DNA of 47,594 nt from Duganella radicis (GTDB lineage Bacteria > Pseudomonadota > Gammaproteobacteria > Burkholderiales > Burkholderiaceae_D), in NCBI RefSeq assembly GCF_009720825.1, contig NZ_WNKY01000047.1, forward strand, positions 1-47,594, in the 5' to 3' direction. The notes beneath the pieces were generated by a model. That model had not been told where the DNA came from, did not search any database, and worked only from the letters and a program-made list of their open reading frames with translations. Below are positions 6,331-16,400 of the stretch, one piece after another; position 1 is the stretch's first letter; the number at the start of each line of letters is the position of its first letter. The translations under genes and the position numbers were made by a program.

Positions 6331-7651
6331 ATGCGTGCCCGGCGGCCGCCGCCAGCTCGACACGGTCGCGGCCGCCGTGCTTGGCGCGGTACAGCGCCAG
6401 GTCGGCCGCGCGGAACAGGGCGTCGACGCTGGCCAGGCCGGCGGCCTCGTCCAGCCCGACCACCCCGGCCGAGAAGGTGGCGGCGAACTCGCCCTGATCG
6501 GCGCGATGGCGCAGCCGGCCGAACGCCGCGCGCACATCGTCCAGCGCCGCCGCGGCGGCCGCCGCCGAGGTGGCCGGCAGCACCACGGCGAACTCCTCGC
6601 CGCCATAGCGCCCGACCAGGTCGCCGTGCCGCAGGCGTTGCAGCAGCAGTTGCGCCATCGCCCGTATCACCTGGTCGCCGACCGGGTGGCCGTGGCGGTC
6701 GTTGATCTTCTTGAAGAAATCGATGTCGAGCATGGCCAGCGCCAGCGCGCCGCCGTCGCGCTGGCTGCGCGCGATCTCGCGCGCCAGTTGCTCCTTGATC
6801 GCGACATGGTTGTACAGCCCGGTCAAGCCATCGTGCATGATCAGGCTGCGCAGCGCCCGCGCCCGCTCCACCCGGCTGGCCACCACCCACGCCAGTTCCT
6901 CGCCGTCGGCCGGCAGGTAGTCGTCGACGCCGGCGGCGATGGCGCGGCGGCGCTGCGCCGGGTCGCGCCGGTCCGACAGCACCAGCACCGGCAGGTCGAG
7001 GAAGGCCTGGTCCTGCCGGATCAGCGCCGCCAGGTCGAGGCCGTCGCAGGCGCTGGTGTGGACGTCGATCACGATCGCCTCGGGATGCAACTGGCTCAGG
7101 GTGCTGAGCAGGTCGAGCGGCTTGGGCAGGCGCAGCGCCTCGATCCCCGCCGCCGCCAGCCGGGCTTCGATCCGCGCCAGCCGCCCGGGGTCGCTGGCGG
7201 CCACCAGCACGCGGTAGGGCTGGCGGTCGCGGCGCCGTAGCAGGGTCTCGATGCAGGCCTTGAACGCGTCGGTGGCCACCGGCTTGGCCAGGTAGGCGTC
7301 GACCCCGGCGCGCACGGCCGCCAGCCGGGCCTCCAGCTTGTCGAGCGGCGCCAGCCAGACGATCGGCGTCGCCGCCGCGCCCAGGGCGCGGATCTGCGTA
7401 ACGCAGGCGGGATCGGCGAACGGGCTGTCGCGGCCGCTGGGATCGACCACCACGCAGTGCGGCGCCTGATGCACCAGCAGCGGCGCCAGTTGCGCCAGTT
7501 CGCTCGCCACGCTGACCGTGTAGCCGGCGTCGCGCAGCCGCATCGCCGTGTCGCGGGTGAGCAGGCCATTGTCGCCGAGCAGGCAGATCAGGCGGGACGT
7601 GGCGGGGACGGCAGCGGACATGGGGCGGGCTTTCGAGGTTGATTGGACCAT
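6329..7651 (-). CDS. Diguanylate cyclase with two receiver domains (PleD-like)
   Basis: It makes the second messenger cyclic di-GMP from GTP. Receiver 1 spans about residues 20-135 with acceptor Asp70 (VVVD). Receiver 2 spans about 147-265 with Asp196 (IVID). The GGDEF domain spans about 273-435. The active-site GGEEF is at 350-354 and the product-inhibition site RHGD (341-344) lies exactly five residues before it, so it is catalytically competent and feedback controlled. This is the PleD architecture. The start may be ATG 7651 or ATG 7621; neither has a strong ribosome site. It is convergent with the HrpL peptide unit and divergent from the TPR gene. No cognate kinase is adjacent. Confidence 0.92.
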   Translation of the reverse strand: MVQSTSKARPMSAAVPATSRLICLLGDNGLLTRDTAMRLRDAGYTVSVASELAQLAPLLVHQAPHCVVVDPSGRDSPFADPACVTQIRALGAAATPIVWLAPLDKLEARLAAVRAGVDAYLAKPVATDAFKACIETLLRRRDRQPYRVLVAASDPGRLARIEARLAAAGIEALRLPKPLDLLSTLSQLHPEAIVIDVHTSACDGLDLAALIRQDQAFLDLPVLVLSDRRDPAQRRRAIAAGVDDYLPADGEELAWVVASRVERARALRSLIMHDGLTGLYNHVAIKEQLAREIARSQRDGGALALAMLDIDFFKKINDRHGHPVGDQVIRAMAQLLLQRLRHGDLVGRYGGEEFAVVLPATSAAAAAAALDDVRAAFGRLRHRADQGEFAATFSAGVVGLDEAAGLASVDALFRAADLALYRAKHGGRDRVELAAAAGHA

Positions 7652-7726
7652 GTATGGCGCCGGGGGCCGTGACGGTTCCCTGGGTTTCGTTGCTTTTAGG
7701 GAACTGGTGATATGATTTGCAAGTTG

Positions 7727-7747
7727 CCCGCCGGGTCAGCCGGCGGG
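7727..7747. other. Hairpin in the leader of the TPR gene
   Basis: An 8-bp perfect inverted repeat (CCCGCCGG/CCGGCGGG) with a 5-nt loop lies 20 nt before the AGGAGG of the gene at 7777, in the 125-nt divergent region. It could be a protein-binding site or an mRNA structure; nothing decides between them. Confidence 0.4.
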
Positions 7748-7776
7748 GGGATCATGATGGTGACGTCAGGAGGAAT

Positions 7777-8658
7777 ATGCGAAAGTTCGCTGGCTTGAAC
7801 AAGGTGGTGCCGGCCGCGCTGGCCGCGGTGGTGCTGTGCGCGCCGGTGCGCGCGGTGGAGATATCGGATGTGTCCGCGCTGCTGCGCGCCAGGCAATATG
7901 CCGCCGCGCTGGCGCAGTCGGACGAGTACCTGGCCGCCCGGCCGGACGACGCCCAGATGCGCTTCCTCAAGGGCCTGGCGCTGGCGGGGCTGGGACGGCG
8001 CGCCGAGGCGATCGCCGATTTCACGCAACTGACGGCCGACTATCCGGCCATGCCGGAGTCGTACAACAACCTGGCGGTGTTGCAGGCGGCGGACGGGCAG
8101 TACGACAAGGCGCGCATGGCGCTGGAGGGCGCGGTGAAGGCCAACCCATCCTACGCGCGCGGCCACGAGAACCTGGCCGACATGTATCTGCGGCTGGCCA
8201 GCCAGTCCTACGCGCAGGCGCTGAAGCTGGAACCGAACAACGGCGCCGCGCGCGCCAAGCAGGCGCTGCTCCTGCCGGCGCTCGACTACCGTGGCGAGGC
8301 CGCGCCGGCCGCCCCCGGGCAGGAGGCGGAGGTGGTGGCGGTGTTGCAGGACTGGGCGCGGGCCTGGAGCGCGCGCGACGTGGCCGCCTACCTGGCGTTT
8401 TACGCCGCGGATTTCCACACCCCCGGCAATATCCCGCGCGCCAGCTGGGAGGCAGAGCGCAGCGCCCGCCTGCGGGGCGCCGCCGCCATCCACGTCACGC
8501 TGCGCGCGCCGGAGGTGGTGCTCGACGGCGCCCGGGCGACGGCCAAATTCGACCAGAGCTACCGCTCCGACCGCATCTCGTCCAACGACCGCAAGACCCT
8601 GCTGCTGGAAAAGCGCGACGGCAAATGGCAGATCCTGCGCGAGGACAGCCGCAAGTGA
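7777..8658 (+). CDS. Exported TPR protein with NTF2-like (Cds6-type) C-terminal domain, 293 aa
   Basis: ATG at 7777 follows AGGAGG closely; the earlier in-frame start lacks support. A Sec-type signal peptide is clear (MRKFAGLNKVVPAALAAVVLCAPVRA). Residues 27-160 hold three to four tetratricopeptide repeats (ARQYAAALAQSDEYLAARPDD, AEAIADFTQLTADYPAMPESYNN). The C-terminal 100 residues (DWARAWSARDVAAYLAFYAADF...RKTLLLEKRDGKWQILRE) match the NTF2-like domain found at the end of L,D-transpeptidase Cds6-type proteins. The likely site is the periplasm, with TPRs scaffolding a partner. It is upstream of the first giant gene but separated by an hrp box, so it is not in that regulon. Confidence 0.8.
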   Translation: MRKFAGLNKVVPAALAAVVLCAPVRAVEISDVSALLRARQYAAALAQSDEYLAARPDDAQMRFLKGLALAGLGRRAEAIADFTQLTADYPAMPESYNNLAVLQAADGQYDKARMALEGAVKANPSYARGHENLADMYLRLASQSYAQALKLEPNNGAARAKQALLLPALDYRGEAAPAAPGQEAEVVAVLQDWARAWSARDVAAYLAFYAADFHTPGNIPRASWEAERSARLRGAAAIHVTLRAPEVVLDGARATAKFDQSYRSDRISSNDRKTLLLEKRDGKWQILREDSRK

Positions 8659-8793
8659 GCCGCCGGCTGTCGCGCTAGCCAGGCGGCGCCGGCCGGCGCC
8701 GCCTCCCGCCTCCCCTGGCGCGCCTGTCCGGCGCGCCGCCTTCCCCTCACGCCGCCACCACGCGCGGCCCACGTTCCCATCCCGGACCCGGCG

Positions 8794-8821
8794 ACGGAAC
8801 CGCCGCCGCCGCGCCGTCACT
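8794..8821 (+). promoter_or_regulatory. hrp box for giant protein 1
   Basis: GGAACC-N15-TCACTCA; one mismatch at the first base of the CCAC element. It ends 127 nt before the ATG at 8949, and the start of transcription would fall near 8828, so the in-frame ATG at 8835 is too close to be the translation start. Confidence 0.7.
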
Positions 8822-8948
8822 CACCGCTATATGGATGAAAGCAACCCGCTCTTTCATCGCCAGCGCGCGTCCGCCGCCATGCCGCTCAAGAAGCCCGGGT
8901 GGCGGCGCGCCTTTGGCCAGCCGATTTTGCCCACCAACGGAGAACGCC

Positions 8949-11900
8949 ATGCCCAAGCTCGCCTCATTCCTGCACTCATCCCTGTCCCACAGCGCGCCGG
9001 CGCCGCACGCGACGCCGCCCGCCAGTCCCTCCCACAGTTCGGGGGCGGCATCGGATGCCGCGCCGGCGGCGGAGCTGCCGACCACCGCCGCGCCCTTGTC
9101 CGGGCGCGCCACGGCCAAGCGCAAAAAATCCAGCAACCCGTTCAAGCGGCTGGCCCACGCGATGGGCGCGCGGCCCTTCACGGTGGGACAGAAGGTGATG
9201 GGACTGGGCTACACCAAGGGCACCGAACTGGGCACCACCGACGGCCTGCCGGCGCCGGCCAAGCCACCCAACGAAACGGTGGACAGCCTGATCGGCGAGG
9301 CCAACGCGCTGACCCGCCGGCTCAAGAAAATCCTCGACACCTCGCTGGAGGAAATGCCCGACATTAACCAGCGGCCGCAGCGCTCGCTGGCGATGAAGGT
9401 CGTCACCGCCGCCATCCCCTGTTTCAAGCCCGAGAACCTGGGCCAGGTGATCGCCCAGGACCCGGCCTATTCCGGCGCCGGCGGCAAGGGCGGGCCGGCC
9501 CCAGGGGCGGCCTCGCCGGCCGACACGCGCGACCTGCGCAAGGCCGCGACGGACGATATCGGCACCCTGACGGAGGCGGTGCGGACGGCGCAGGCCACGC
9601 TGGAGCGCGCCCACGGCGGGGAGGATGAAATTGTCCAGCAGGAGGAGCTGGCGCAGGCCCAGGCCGGCTACGAGCGCGCGGTCGGCGACCTGCGCGAGGC
9701 GCTCATGATGGGAACGCTGGTGGGGGCGAACGACAACGCGCTGGCGACCGAGGTCCTGAGCCAGCGCATGGACTACGTCAAGGGCCAGATCGAACAGATG
9801 ACCGACAGGCTGGACGAGTCCGGCCTGGATATCAAGCAGCGCAAGCTGCTGCTGGACCAGAAGCACGACGGCCTGCGCGAGGGCGTGCAGCTGGCGCGCC
9901 TGAACCTGCAAAACGCCAGCCTGACCTTGCAGGAAATGGGCACCGCCCTGCTGGCGTTGCAGGCGGAGCAGCTCGCCGCCACCGGCGCGCACATGCGGCG
10001 CGAATTCCACGACCTGCGGCTGGGGATGGCGGCGGACGCCGGCGCGCCCGCGCCGCAAACCGAGATCGTCATGGACGGCATGGAGGACGCCGGGGAGGTG
10101 GAGGAGGACCCGGCGGCGCTGGCCGCCCGGCGCGCCCGGATTGATGAAAAGCTGACGTATTTTTCCACCTGCCTGAGCGAGCTCAAGCAAGACGTGGCTC
10201 AGTGCGAGGAGGCGCTGGCGCGCGACAGCGCCGCGCTGGCGGATTTCCTGCCCGACTATACGCGTGAAATGACGTTGCTGACGGGGCAGAACGCCGGCGT
10301 CGAGGCCGCGCGCGGCGAGCTGCTGGCGGCCGGCCGGCCGCTGACGGCCAAGGCCGATCAGTGGGAAACCCGGGCGGCCGAGACGCGCGAGCTGGACAGC
10401 GCCCACCATGAACAGGTGCTCCAGGCGCTGGTGGCGGCGCCGCCCGGCTTCTCGGCGGAGCAGCTGGCCTCGCCGGGCGGACAGGCGTTGCAGGCCTGCC
10501 TGCGCCAGTTGGCGGAGGAGCTGCCGGCCAACGATCCGCAGGCCGAGCGCGAATTGCCGCGCGTGGCGACGCTGGAAATCGTCAGCCGCGCGTTCGCCGG
10601 CGTCGCGCACGGCGACGCCCAGGCCGCCGCCGACTTGCTGCGCGAGGTGATGTCGCACGGCACCGAGGACTGGTTGCCGATGCCCGACAGCCCGGTCCTG
10701 CCCGATGCCCGGCCGTCCGACCTGAACCACAGCGCGCCCTCGGCCGCAATGCGCGAGCTGTTCCATCGCATGGCCGAGGTGCCGCGCGGGCTGGAGGTGC
10801 TCAACCAGGTGTCGCTGCGCGACGAGCGCAAGCCCATGGGGCGGGCGCAGTCGGAGGCCTTGCAGGCCTACTGGATGGCCGACAAGGCGCAGGCCAAAGA
10901 GGACTCGCCCGAGGTGCGGGCATGGCTGGAATCGGCCAAGCAGGTGGCGCAGCACGAGGTGCGCAACCGCAAGAAGGAGCCGCCGGTGTTCGATACCGCC
11001 ACGCTGCCGCTGGCGCAGCTGATCGCGTTCCGCGCCGTCTCCAAAGGCATCCTGTCCAACGCGGCCGATTCGGAGTTCGGCGACATCAACCGCAAGCTGC
11101 TCAAGCTGAATGGGCAATGGGTCGAGCAGGCCGGCGACAAGCGCCACAAGCTGCTGCAAGGCTTGCCGCGCAAGGCCGATCCCAGCAAGGGCAAGACGCC
11201 GTTCCATCCGCATGCCATCAAGATGGCGACCAACTCGATGGAGGCGCAGGGCATGTCGACCCTCAAGTCGAAGGCCAGCGACAGCGTGGCGGAGATCGCC
11301 GACGCCCTGATGGCCAGGGTGGCGGGCGGCTGCATGAGCAAGCGTCCCCATCACGCGAACGACCCGGCTTCGCTGGCGTTCGACGAGACGGTCAAGGTGC
11401 TGTGCGAGTACATCCGCGAGCACGGCGGCGGCGAGGCCTTGCAGGCCAACTGGCAAACCGGCCTGAAGCCGACCGGGTTCCAGGACGCCAAGCGCCTGTA
11501 CCAGGCCAAGCTGGAAAAGAAGGATCTCCAGCAGATCCTCAAGGAGGCCAGCCTGCGGCTGGACCTGCCGGCGGACGGCGGCAAGTTCCCCGACCCGTTC
11601 TTCCACGACCTGCTCCACGAGAAGCAGCTGTCGGCGCTGGACGCGCTGCGCCGCGTGGCCGAATACATCGATCTGACGCTGGCCCCCTGGGAGAAGGAGG
11701 CGCAGGATCTGGGGCAACTGCGCCAGGACGTCAAGCTGGACACCATCGACGCCAAGATCAAACAGGCCGAGCAAGGGCAGTTCCACTCGCGCGAGGATGT
11801 CATCCAGTTCTTCGAGCCGATGCTGGAGGACCTGAAGCTGCGCCAGCAGGTCACCATGACGGCCGGCGGCGAGAAGGGCATCGGCATCCCCTTGCTGCCA

Positions 11901-13262
11901 TGGACCCCGGTCAAGCCGCTGCTGGCCAGCCTCAACATGAATATCTACTCCAAGAAGGACGAGGCCACGTTCCAGGTGAAAAGCCCGACCTTCGGCGTGG
12001 AGTTCATGATCGGCGAAACCACCACCCACGCCCACGACATCAAGGCCACGGTGGGCCTGGGCGTCAAGAAGGCCAAGGTCAACGTCACCGCGCCGGCGGT
12101 CGCGGTCAAGGCCGAGAAGGCGTCGTCGGAGGCCGACTTGCTGGTGGTGCGCATCCTGCGCACCAAGGACGACAACGGCGTGCGCGAGGAGCAAAAGGCG
12201 CGCGACGACGGCCTGGCCCTGCTGGACACCATGCTGCGCTGGGACGCCGACGACAAGCATCCGGTGGCCGGCGAGAAATTCAACAGCCCGATCGAGGCCA
12301 TCCTGGCGCTGCATCCGGATGTGTTGCTGGGCCGCGCCAGCAAGAGCGGCACCAGCACCGGCGTGACGGTGGATGTGTCGGTGGCTGCCCGCATCGAGCT
12401 CGACAAAAAGAAGAAATACACGCTGGGCGTGGCCGCCAACACCAACATCAAGGCCGAGAAGGCGACCGAGGTGATGAACGAGCGCAGCGGCTTCGCCCAC
12501 CAGGTGGTGCATGACCGTTCGGACCAGCGCAAGCAGCGCTGGGGCGCCGGCGCCGGAGTGAGCGGCGCCGCCACGCTGTACAAGAAACTGGTCAAGCCGT
12601 CGCCGGCCACGCACGACGCCGAAGGCAAGGAGACCACCGGCCACAAGAACGACAAATACGGCACCTGGCGCGCCTCGGGCTCCGCCAACGTGCTCGACCT
12701 CACCCGCGAGCTGGCCAGCAACCTGGAAAAGAACGGCGCCACCCGCTTCGGCATGGGCGACCGCACCGGCGGCAGCGTCGACCGCAGCTACGGCACCGCC
12801 AAGGATTTGCTGGCGGAGATCGAGGCCAACCGCGAGGACTTCTTCATCCGCTTCCTCGACACCATCCCGCTGGCGCCCGGCGCCGAGAAGGACACGCCCG
12901 AGAACCGCGCGCTGGCGAAATCCTCGCTGGACCAGTTCATCAGCGATCTCAAGGTGGCGGACAAGAATCCGGCGCTGCAATTCAACGTCAAGTATGAAAT
13001 GCAGCCGCGCATGAGCGGCTGGGTGGACGCCTTGAACGCGCTGGAAACCATCGCGCGGCAAAACGACGACGAGCAGGGCGTGCAGGACGTGCGCGAGGCC
13101 AGGAGCGATCTGATGAGCTACCGCAGCACCTGGGCCTTCAAGAACTGCGCCGTCCGCAACAAGGGCAAGGAAACCAACGGCACCGGCCTGGACTTCATCG
13201 CCCGCTGGCAAAGCAAGCAGACGGTGGAAACCTCCAGCGCCTTTACCGCCTATCCCGCCTAG
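8949..13262 (+). CDS. Giant predicted type III effector-like protein 1 (1437 aa)
   Basis: I chose ATG at 8949 (MPKLASFLHSS) because GGAG-AACGCC precedes it and the hrp box position excludes the upstream ATG. The N-terminal 80 residues are Ser/Ala/Pro/His rich and disordered, a typical type III signal, without a Sec peptide. About residues 190-360 are highly charged and heptad-like (coiled coil). The central part is helical. About residues 998-1220 look beta-rich with Lys/Val/Gly strands (IKATVGLGVKKAKVNV, KKKKYTLGVAANTNIKAEK). It ends WQSKQTVETSSAFTAYPA. Its size resembles AvrE/DspE or AWR (RipA) effectors, but I see no WxxxE motif and cannot assign a family. HrpL-type promotion and the neighbour gene support an effector role; the target is unknown. 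Confidence 0.75.
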   Translation: MPKLASFLHSSLSHSAPAPHATPPASPSHSSGAASDAAPAAELPTTAAPLSGRATAKRKKSSNPFKRLAHAMGARPFTVGQKVMGLGYTKGTELGTTDGLPAPAKPPNETVDSLIGEANALTRRLKKILDTSLEEMPDINQRPQRSLAMKVVTAAIPCFKPENLGQVIAQDPAYSGAGGKGGPAPGAASPADTRDLRKAATDDIGTLTEAVRTAQATLERAHGGEDEIVQQEELAQAQAGYERAVGDLREALMMGTLVGANDNALATEVLSQRMDYVKGQIEQMTDRLDESGLDIKQRKLLLDQKHDGLREGVQLARLNLQNASLTLQEMGTALLALQAEQLAATGAHMRREFHDLRLGMAADAGAPAPQTEIVMDGMEDAGEVEEDPAALAARRARIDEKLTYFSTCLSELKQDVAQCEEALARDSAALADFLPDYTREMTLLTGQNAGVEAARGELLAAGRPLTAKADQWETRAAETRELDSAHHEQVLQALVAAPPGFSAEQLASPGGQALQACLRQLAEELPANDPQAERELPRVATLEIVSRAFAGVAHGDAQAAADLLREVMSHGTEDWLPMPDSPVLPDARPSDLNHSAPSAAMRELFHRMAEVPRGLEVLNQVSLRDERKPMGRAQSEALQAYWMADKAQAKEDSPEVRAWLESAKQVAQHEVRNRKKEPPVFDTATLPLAQLIAFRAVSKGILSNAADSEFGDINRKLLKLNGQWVEQAGDKRHKLLQGLPRKADPSKGKTPFHPHAIKMATNSMEAQGMSTLKSKASDSVAEIADALMARVAGGCMSKRPHHANDPASLAFDETVKVLCEYIREHGGGEALQANWQTGLKPTGFQDAKRLYQAKLEKKDLQQILKEASLRLDLPADGGKFPDPFFHDLLHEKQLSALDALRRVAEYIDLTLAPWEKEAQDLGQLRQDVKLDTIDAKIKQAEQGQFHSREDVIQFFEPMLEDLKLRQQVTMTAGGEKGIGIPLLPWTPVKPLLASLNMNIYSKKDEATFQVKSPTFGVEFMIGETTTHAHDIKATVGLGVKKAKVNVTAPAVAVKAEKASSEADLLVVRILRTKDDNGVREEQKARDDGLALLDTMLRWDADDKHPVAGEKFNSPIEAILALHPDVLLGRASKSGTSTGVTVDVSVAARIELDKKKKYTLGVAANTNIKAEKATEVMNERSGFAHQVVHDRSDQRKQRWGAGAGVSGAATLYKKLVKPSPATHDAEGKETTGHKNDKYGTWRASGSANVLDLTRELASNLEKNGATRFGMGDRTGGSVDRSYGTAKDLLAEIEANREDFFIRFLDTIPLAPGAEKDTPENRALAKSSLDQFISDLKVADKNPALQFNVKYEMQPRMSGWVDALNALETIARQNDDEQGVQDVREARSDLMSYRSTWAFKNCAVRNKGKETNGTGLDFIARWQSKQTVETSSAFTAYPA

Positions 13263-13294
13263 GCCGACCGGCCCGCCCGCCACCCGGCCATGAC

Positions 13295-13329
13295 CCCGGC
13301 CACGGCCCATGGAACCGGCCGTGGCCGGG
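13295..13329 (+). terminator. 13-bp hairpin between the giant genes, overlapping an hrp box
   Basis: Perfect arms CCCGGCCACGGCC and GGCCGTGGCCGGG enclose a 9-nt loop that contains GGAACC of the next hrp box. It follows the giant 1 stop codon by 32 nt and would act as a T-poor terminator for transcripts from upstream. Confidence 0.6.
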
Positions 13330-13339
13330 CGTCCACCCA
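13311..13339 (+). promoter_or_regulatory. hrp box for giant protein 2
   Basis: GGAACC-N16-CCACCCA, a complete consensus match, ending 111 nt before the ATG at 13451. The spacer is the right arm of the hairpin at 13295-13329. Confidence 0.85.
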
Positions 13340-13450
13340 TCCACGACATTCCGTCGCAACGCCTTTGCACTCAGGCGGGGCTGGCCGCAGGACGGCCATG
13401 CTCCCATTTCTCCATCCACCCTGGATCAGCGTACCCGGCTGAAAACAATA

Positions 13451-16400
13451 ATGAAGACATTCACCAACCTGTTCAAACCCCTCATGACGCTGGTCCACAA
13501 GACACCGGCGGAAACCACCACCGCGCACACCGCGCACCAGCCCCATCAGGCCGGCGATGTGCCCGGCGCCGCCACCACGCGGCCCGACGCCGAGACCGGC
13601 GCGACCCAGGGCAAGAGTGCGCGCAAGCGTTTCATGAGCCGCTTCAAGAAAAAGGAAAAGCGGCCCGCCGAGCAGGGGCCGCGCCTGGGCCTGAAGGACG
13701 ACAAGTCCTATCAGGCGGCGCTGGCCAAGCTCCAGCGGCAGACGCCCACGCCGGCATCGCCGCCACCGCAAACGCCGGCCGCGCCGCCGCCGCCCGAGGC
13801 CGGGCACAACACGGAGATCGATTACGATCACGTCGAGGTCGAGACGATCTACAGCGAAACCGCGTCGGAGCGCAGCGAGATCGGGGAGGAACAGGAACAG
13901 ATCGAGTTGCAGCTGGTGCAGAGCGAGTCCGCGCACAGCGAGACCGCGTCGGAACCCGACGAGACCGGGCCGGTCGTGACCGGCCAGCCTGAAGCAACGG
14001 CCGCCGCCGACGGTACCAACGCCGCTGAAGCCTCGGCGCCCACCAGGACGCCGCATGAAGTGGCCCAGGGCATCCTGCAACAGGTCAGGAACACCATGAT
14101 CGACCACATCACCGGCGACGTGCTGGAGGACCTGGTGGCCGGCTTCGTGGAAGACATGCTGGAGCACGCGGACGAGGAGCTGCTGCACGCGGTCAGCGCC
14201 GACGAGGTCGGGCAAGCCATCTCGGCCAGGGTCGAAAGCGCGCTCGAGGAGATCATCGCGGCGCAAGTGCGGGAGGAGGTCAGCCAGCACGTCACGGACG
14301 AGGTGCAGGGCGAAATCGATGCCGGCGCCGAACAGATCGCGCGCGAAATCCTCCAGCACATCATCGACAACATCGACGCCGAGGCGCCGGAGCCGCCGGT
14401 GAACCTCAGCGAGATCGAGGAGGTTGATGAGATCGAGGAGGTTGAGGAGGTCGTCCAGGCCGGCGCCGGCGAGGAGACCACGCCGGTGGCGCTCACGCCC
14501 GCGCCGGTGCTCGATCCGAAGACGCATGAGATCCGGCCGGAGCAGCTCAAGGCGCTGGCCGCCGACTTCGGCAATTACATCGAGCAGGCCACCCCGCTGC
14601 TGGGACAGTCGACCGTGGACGCGCTCAAGGGCAAGCTGGAGCAACTGTCGGCGGCGGGCGACAAGGACGTCGGCGCCGAGGGCTTCAGCCATGGCAGTCA
14701 CGGGCTGGACGCGCGCGATTGCTACAAGAACCTGGCGCGCGAGTGCGCCAGGCAGGCCGAGGGCGCGTCCGGCGACAAGCGCGACATGCTGCTGACCCTG
14801 CGCGCCCTGTTCGATGAACTGAAGCGCCACCACCTGTCCGGCGCGGCCACGCCGATCTTCAAGGAATACGCCGCCGCCGAGCTCAAACAGATGAAGAAGG
14901 ATAACATCGGCATGACCGACATCCGCGCCGGCGCCGCCGTCGGCAGCGTCGGCGAACAGAAGCTCGGCGTCAAGATCAACATCGCCCAGGCCGAGCTCAA
15001 GCGCGAGCGCAAACGCGACATGAAGATCGACGACGACAACGATGTGATGAACACCGATTACGCGGGCGGCAGCGCCGGTGGCGGCGTCGGCGGCATCGTC
15101 AAGAAAGTCCTCACCTTCAAGGGCGCGCTGAAGGTGACCAAGGGCGGACGCTACCGGAAAACCACCAATTTCCCCAACCTGGCCAAGATCGTCGCCGCCG
15201 ACGAGGCCAATCACCCGTCCCGGCTGCACGCGATGCTGCTGGCCAAATCGGCCGGCGTCAAGGCGCGCCAGCGCGACCAGCTGTACCAGGGCGGCTACAA
15301 GATCGCCAACGGCCGCCTGCTGCACAACGAGGCCACCATTCCCGGCTACCTGACGGCGGACAAGGTGGCCAAGGGCGCCTACAACACCGCCGCCATCCAC
15401 GCGGCGGCCCGCCTGCTGGAGCAGGCGGCGCCCGCGCCCCGGGACGGCGGCAGGACGCTCAGCCAGATCCTCAAGACGGCCTACCCCGCCGTCGCCGACC
15501 AGGCCGAACTGCCGGCCAGCGCGATGGACTACGCGCCCTTGCCGACCCTGAGCGCCGGCACCACGCTGCGGGGCAAGGAAAAGAAAACCACCATCACCGG
15601 CGTCGAGGTGGGGGCGGAGGCCAAGGCCGCGCTGCCGAATTTCCTCGGCAACCACATGAAGATATTCAAGCCGGGCAAGCACGGCTTGCCCGGCAAGATG
15701 ACGGCCAGCAAAGGTTTGAGCAGCCTGGTGGAGGGCAACGCCGCCGTCAAGGGCCGCCGCATCGAGACCGCGCTGGAACGCCTCAAGCCGGTGCACACCA
15801 TGATCACCACCGGCTACACCAAGGACATGCGGGTGAGCCTGAATCTGCTCGACACGCTGGAGAGCGCCGCCGCGAAGAACGATAACGCCACCAATCAGCG
15901 CATCAACGCCAAGCTGTCGCTGTACCGCGATATCAACCAGGCGTTCCAGCTCGACTCCGACGCGCACCTGCCGTCGCATGACGCCACCCTGTTCGGTCCC
16001 GAGATCGACATCCCCGCCACCTATCTCGGCAGCGTGCGCGCGCCCAAGGAGCAGTGGGGCGAGCTGCTGGGCGCGGTGAGCGGCGCCTGCGACCACTTGC
16101 AGGGCGCCTACACCCAGTTCGAGGCGGCGGCCGGGACGCTGCACATCGAGAATCGCGGCAAGGACCCGGAGGCCCTCAAGCAGGAATACGCCACGCTGCG
16201 GGAGACGGCGTCGCGCGAGGTGCTGGGCAGCGTGTGGAAGCAGGGTTATCCCGGCCTGCCGGCGGGCGACACCGGCAAGGGGCTGGCCACCAACAGCACC
16301 CGGCGGCGCGAGTTCATCGCCGACACCCACGACGCCATCAGCACGGCGCTGGCCAGCGCCGGCACCCATCTGGAAATCGTCAAGGCCAGGATCCTCGCCG

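Noticed and set aside
7700..7727. GGAACT before the TPR gene as a possible hrp box
   Set aside because: No CCACNNA element follows at 15 or 16 nt.
8835..8948. In-frame upstream ATG (8835) as the start of giant protein 1
   Set aside because: It lies 14 nt from the end of the hrp box, at or before the expected transcription start, and has no Shine-Dalgarno.
8976..13370. Long minus-strand ORF (1464 codons) opposite giant gene 1
   Set aside because: It is a shadow of the GC-rich plus-strand frame: low-complexity Gly/Arg/Leu/Gln product, no family motifs, no ribosome site, while the plus frame has an hrp box and GGAG.
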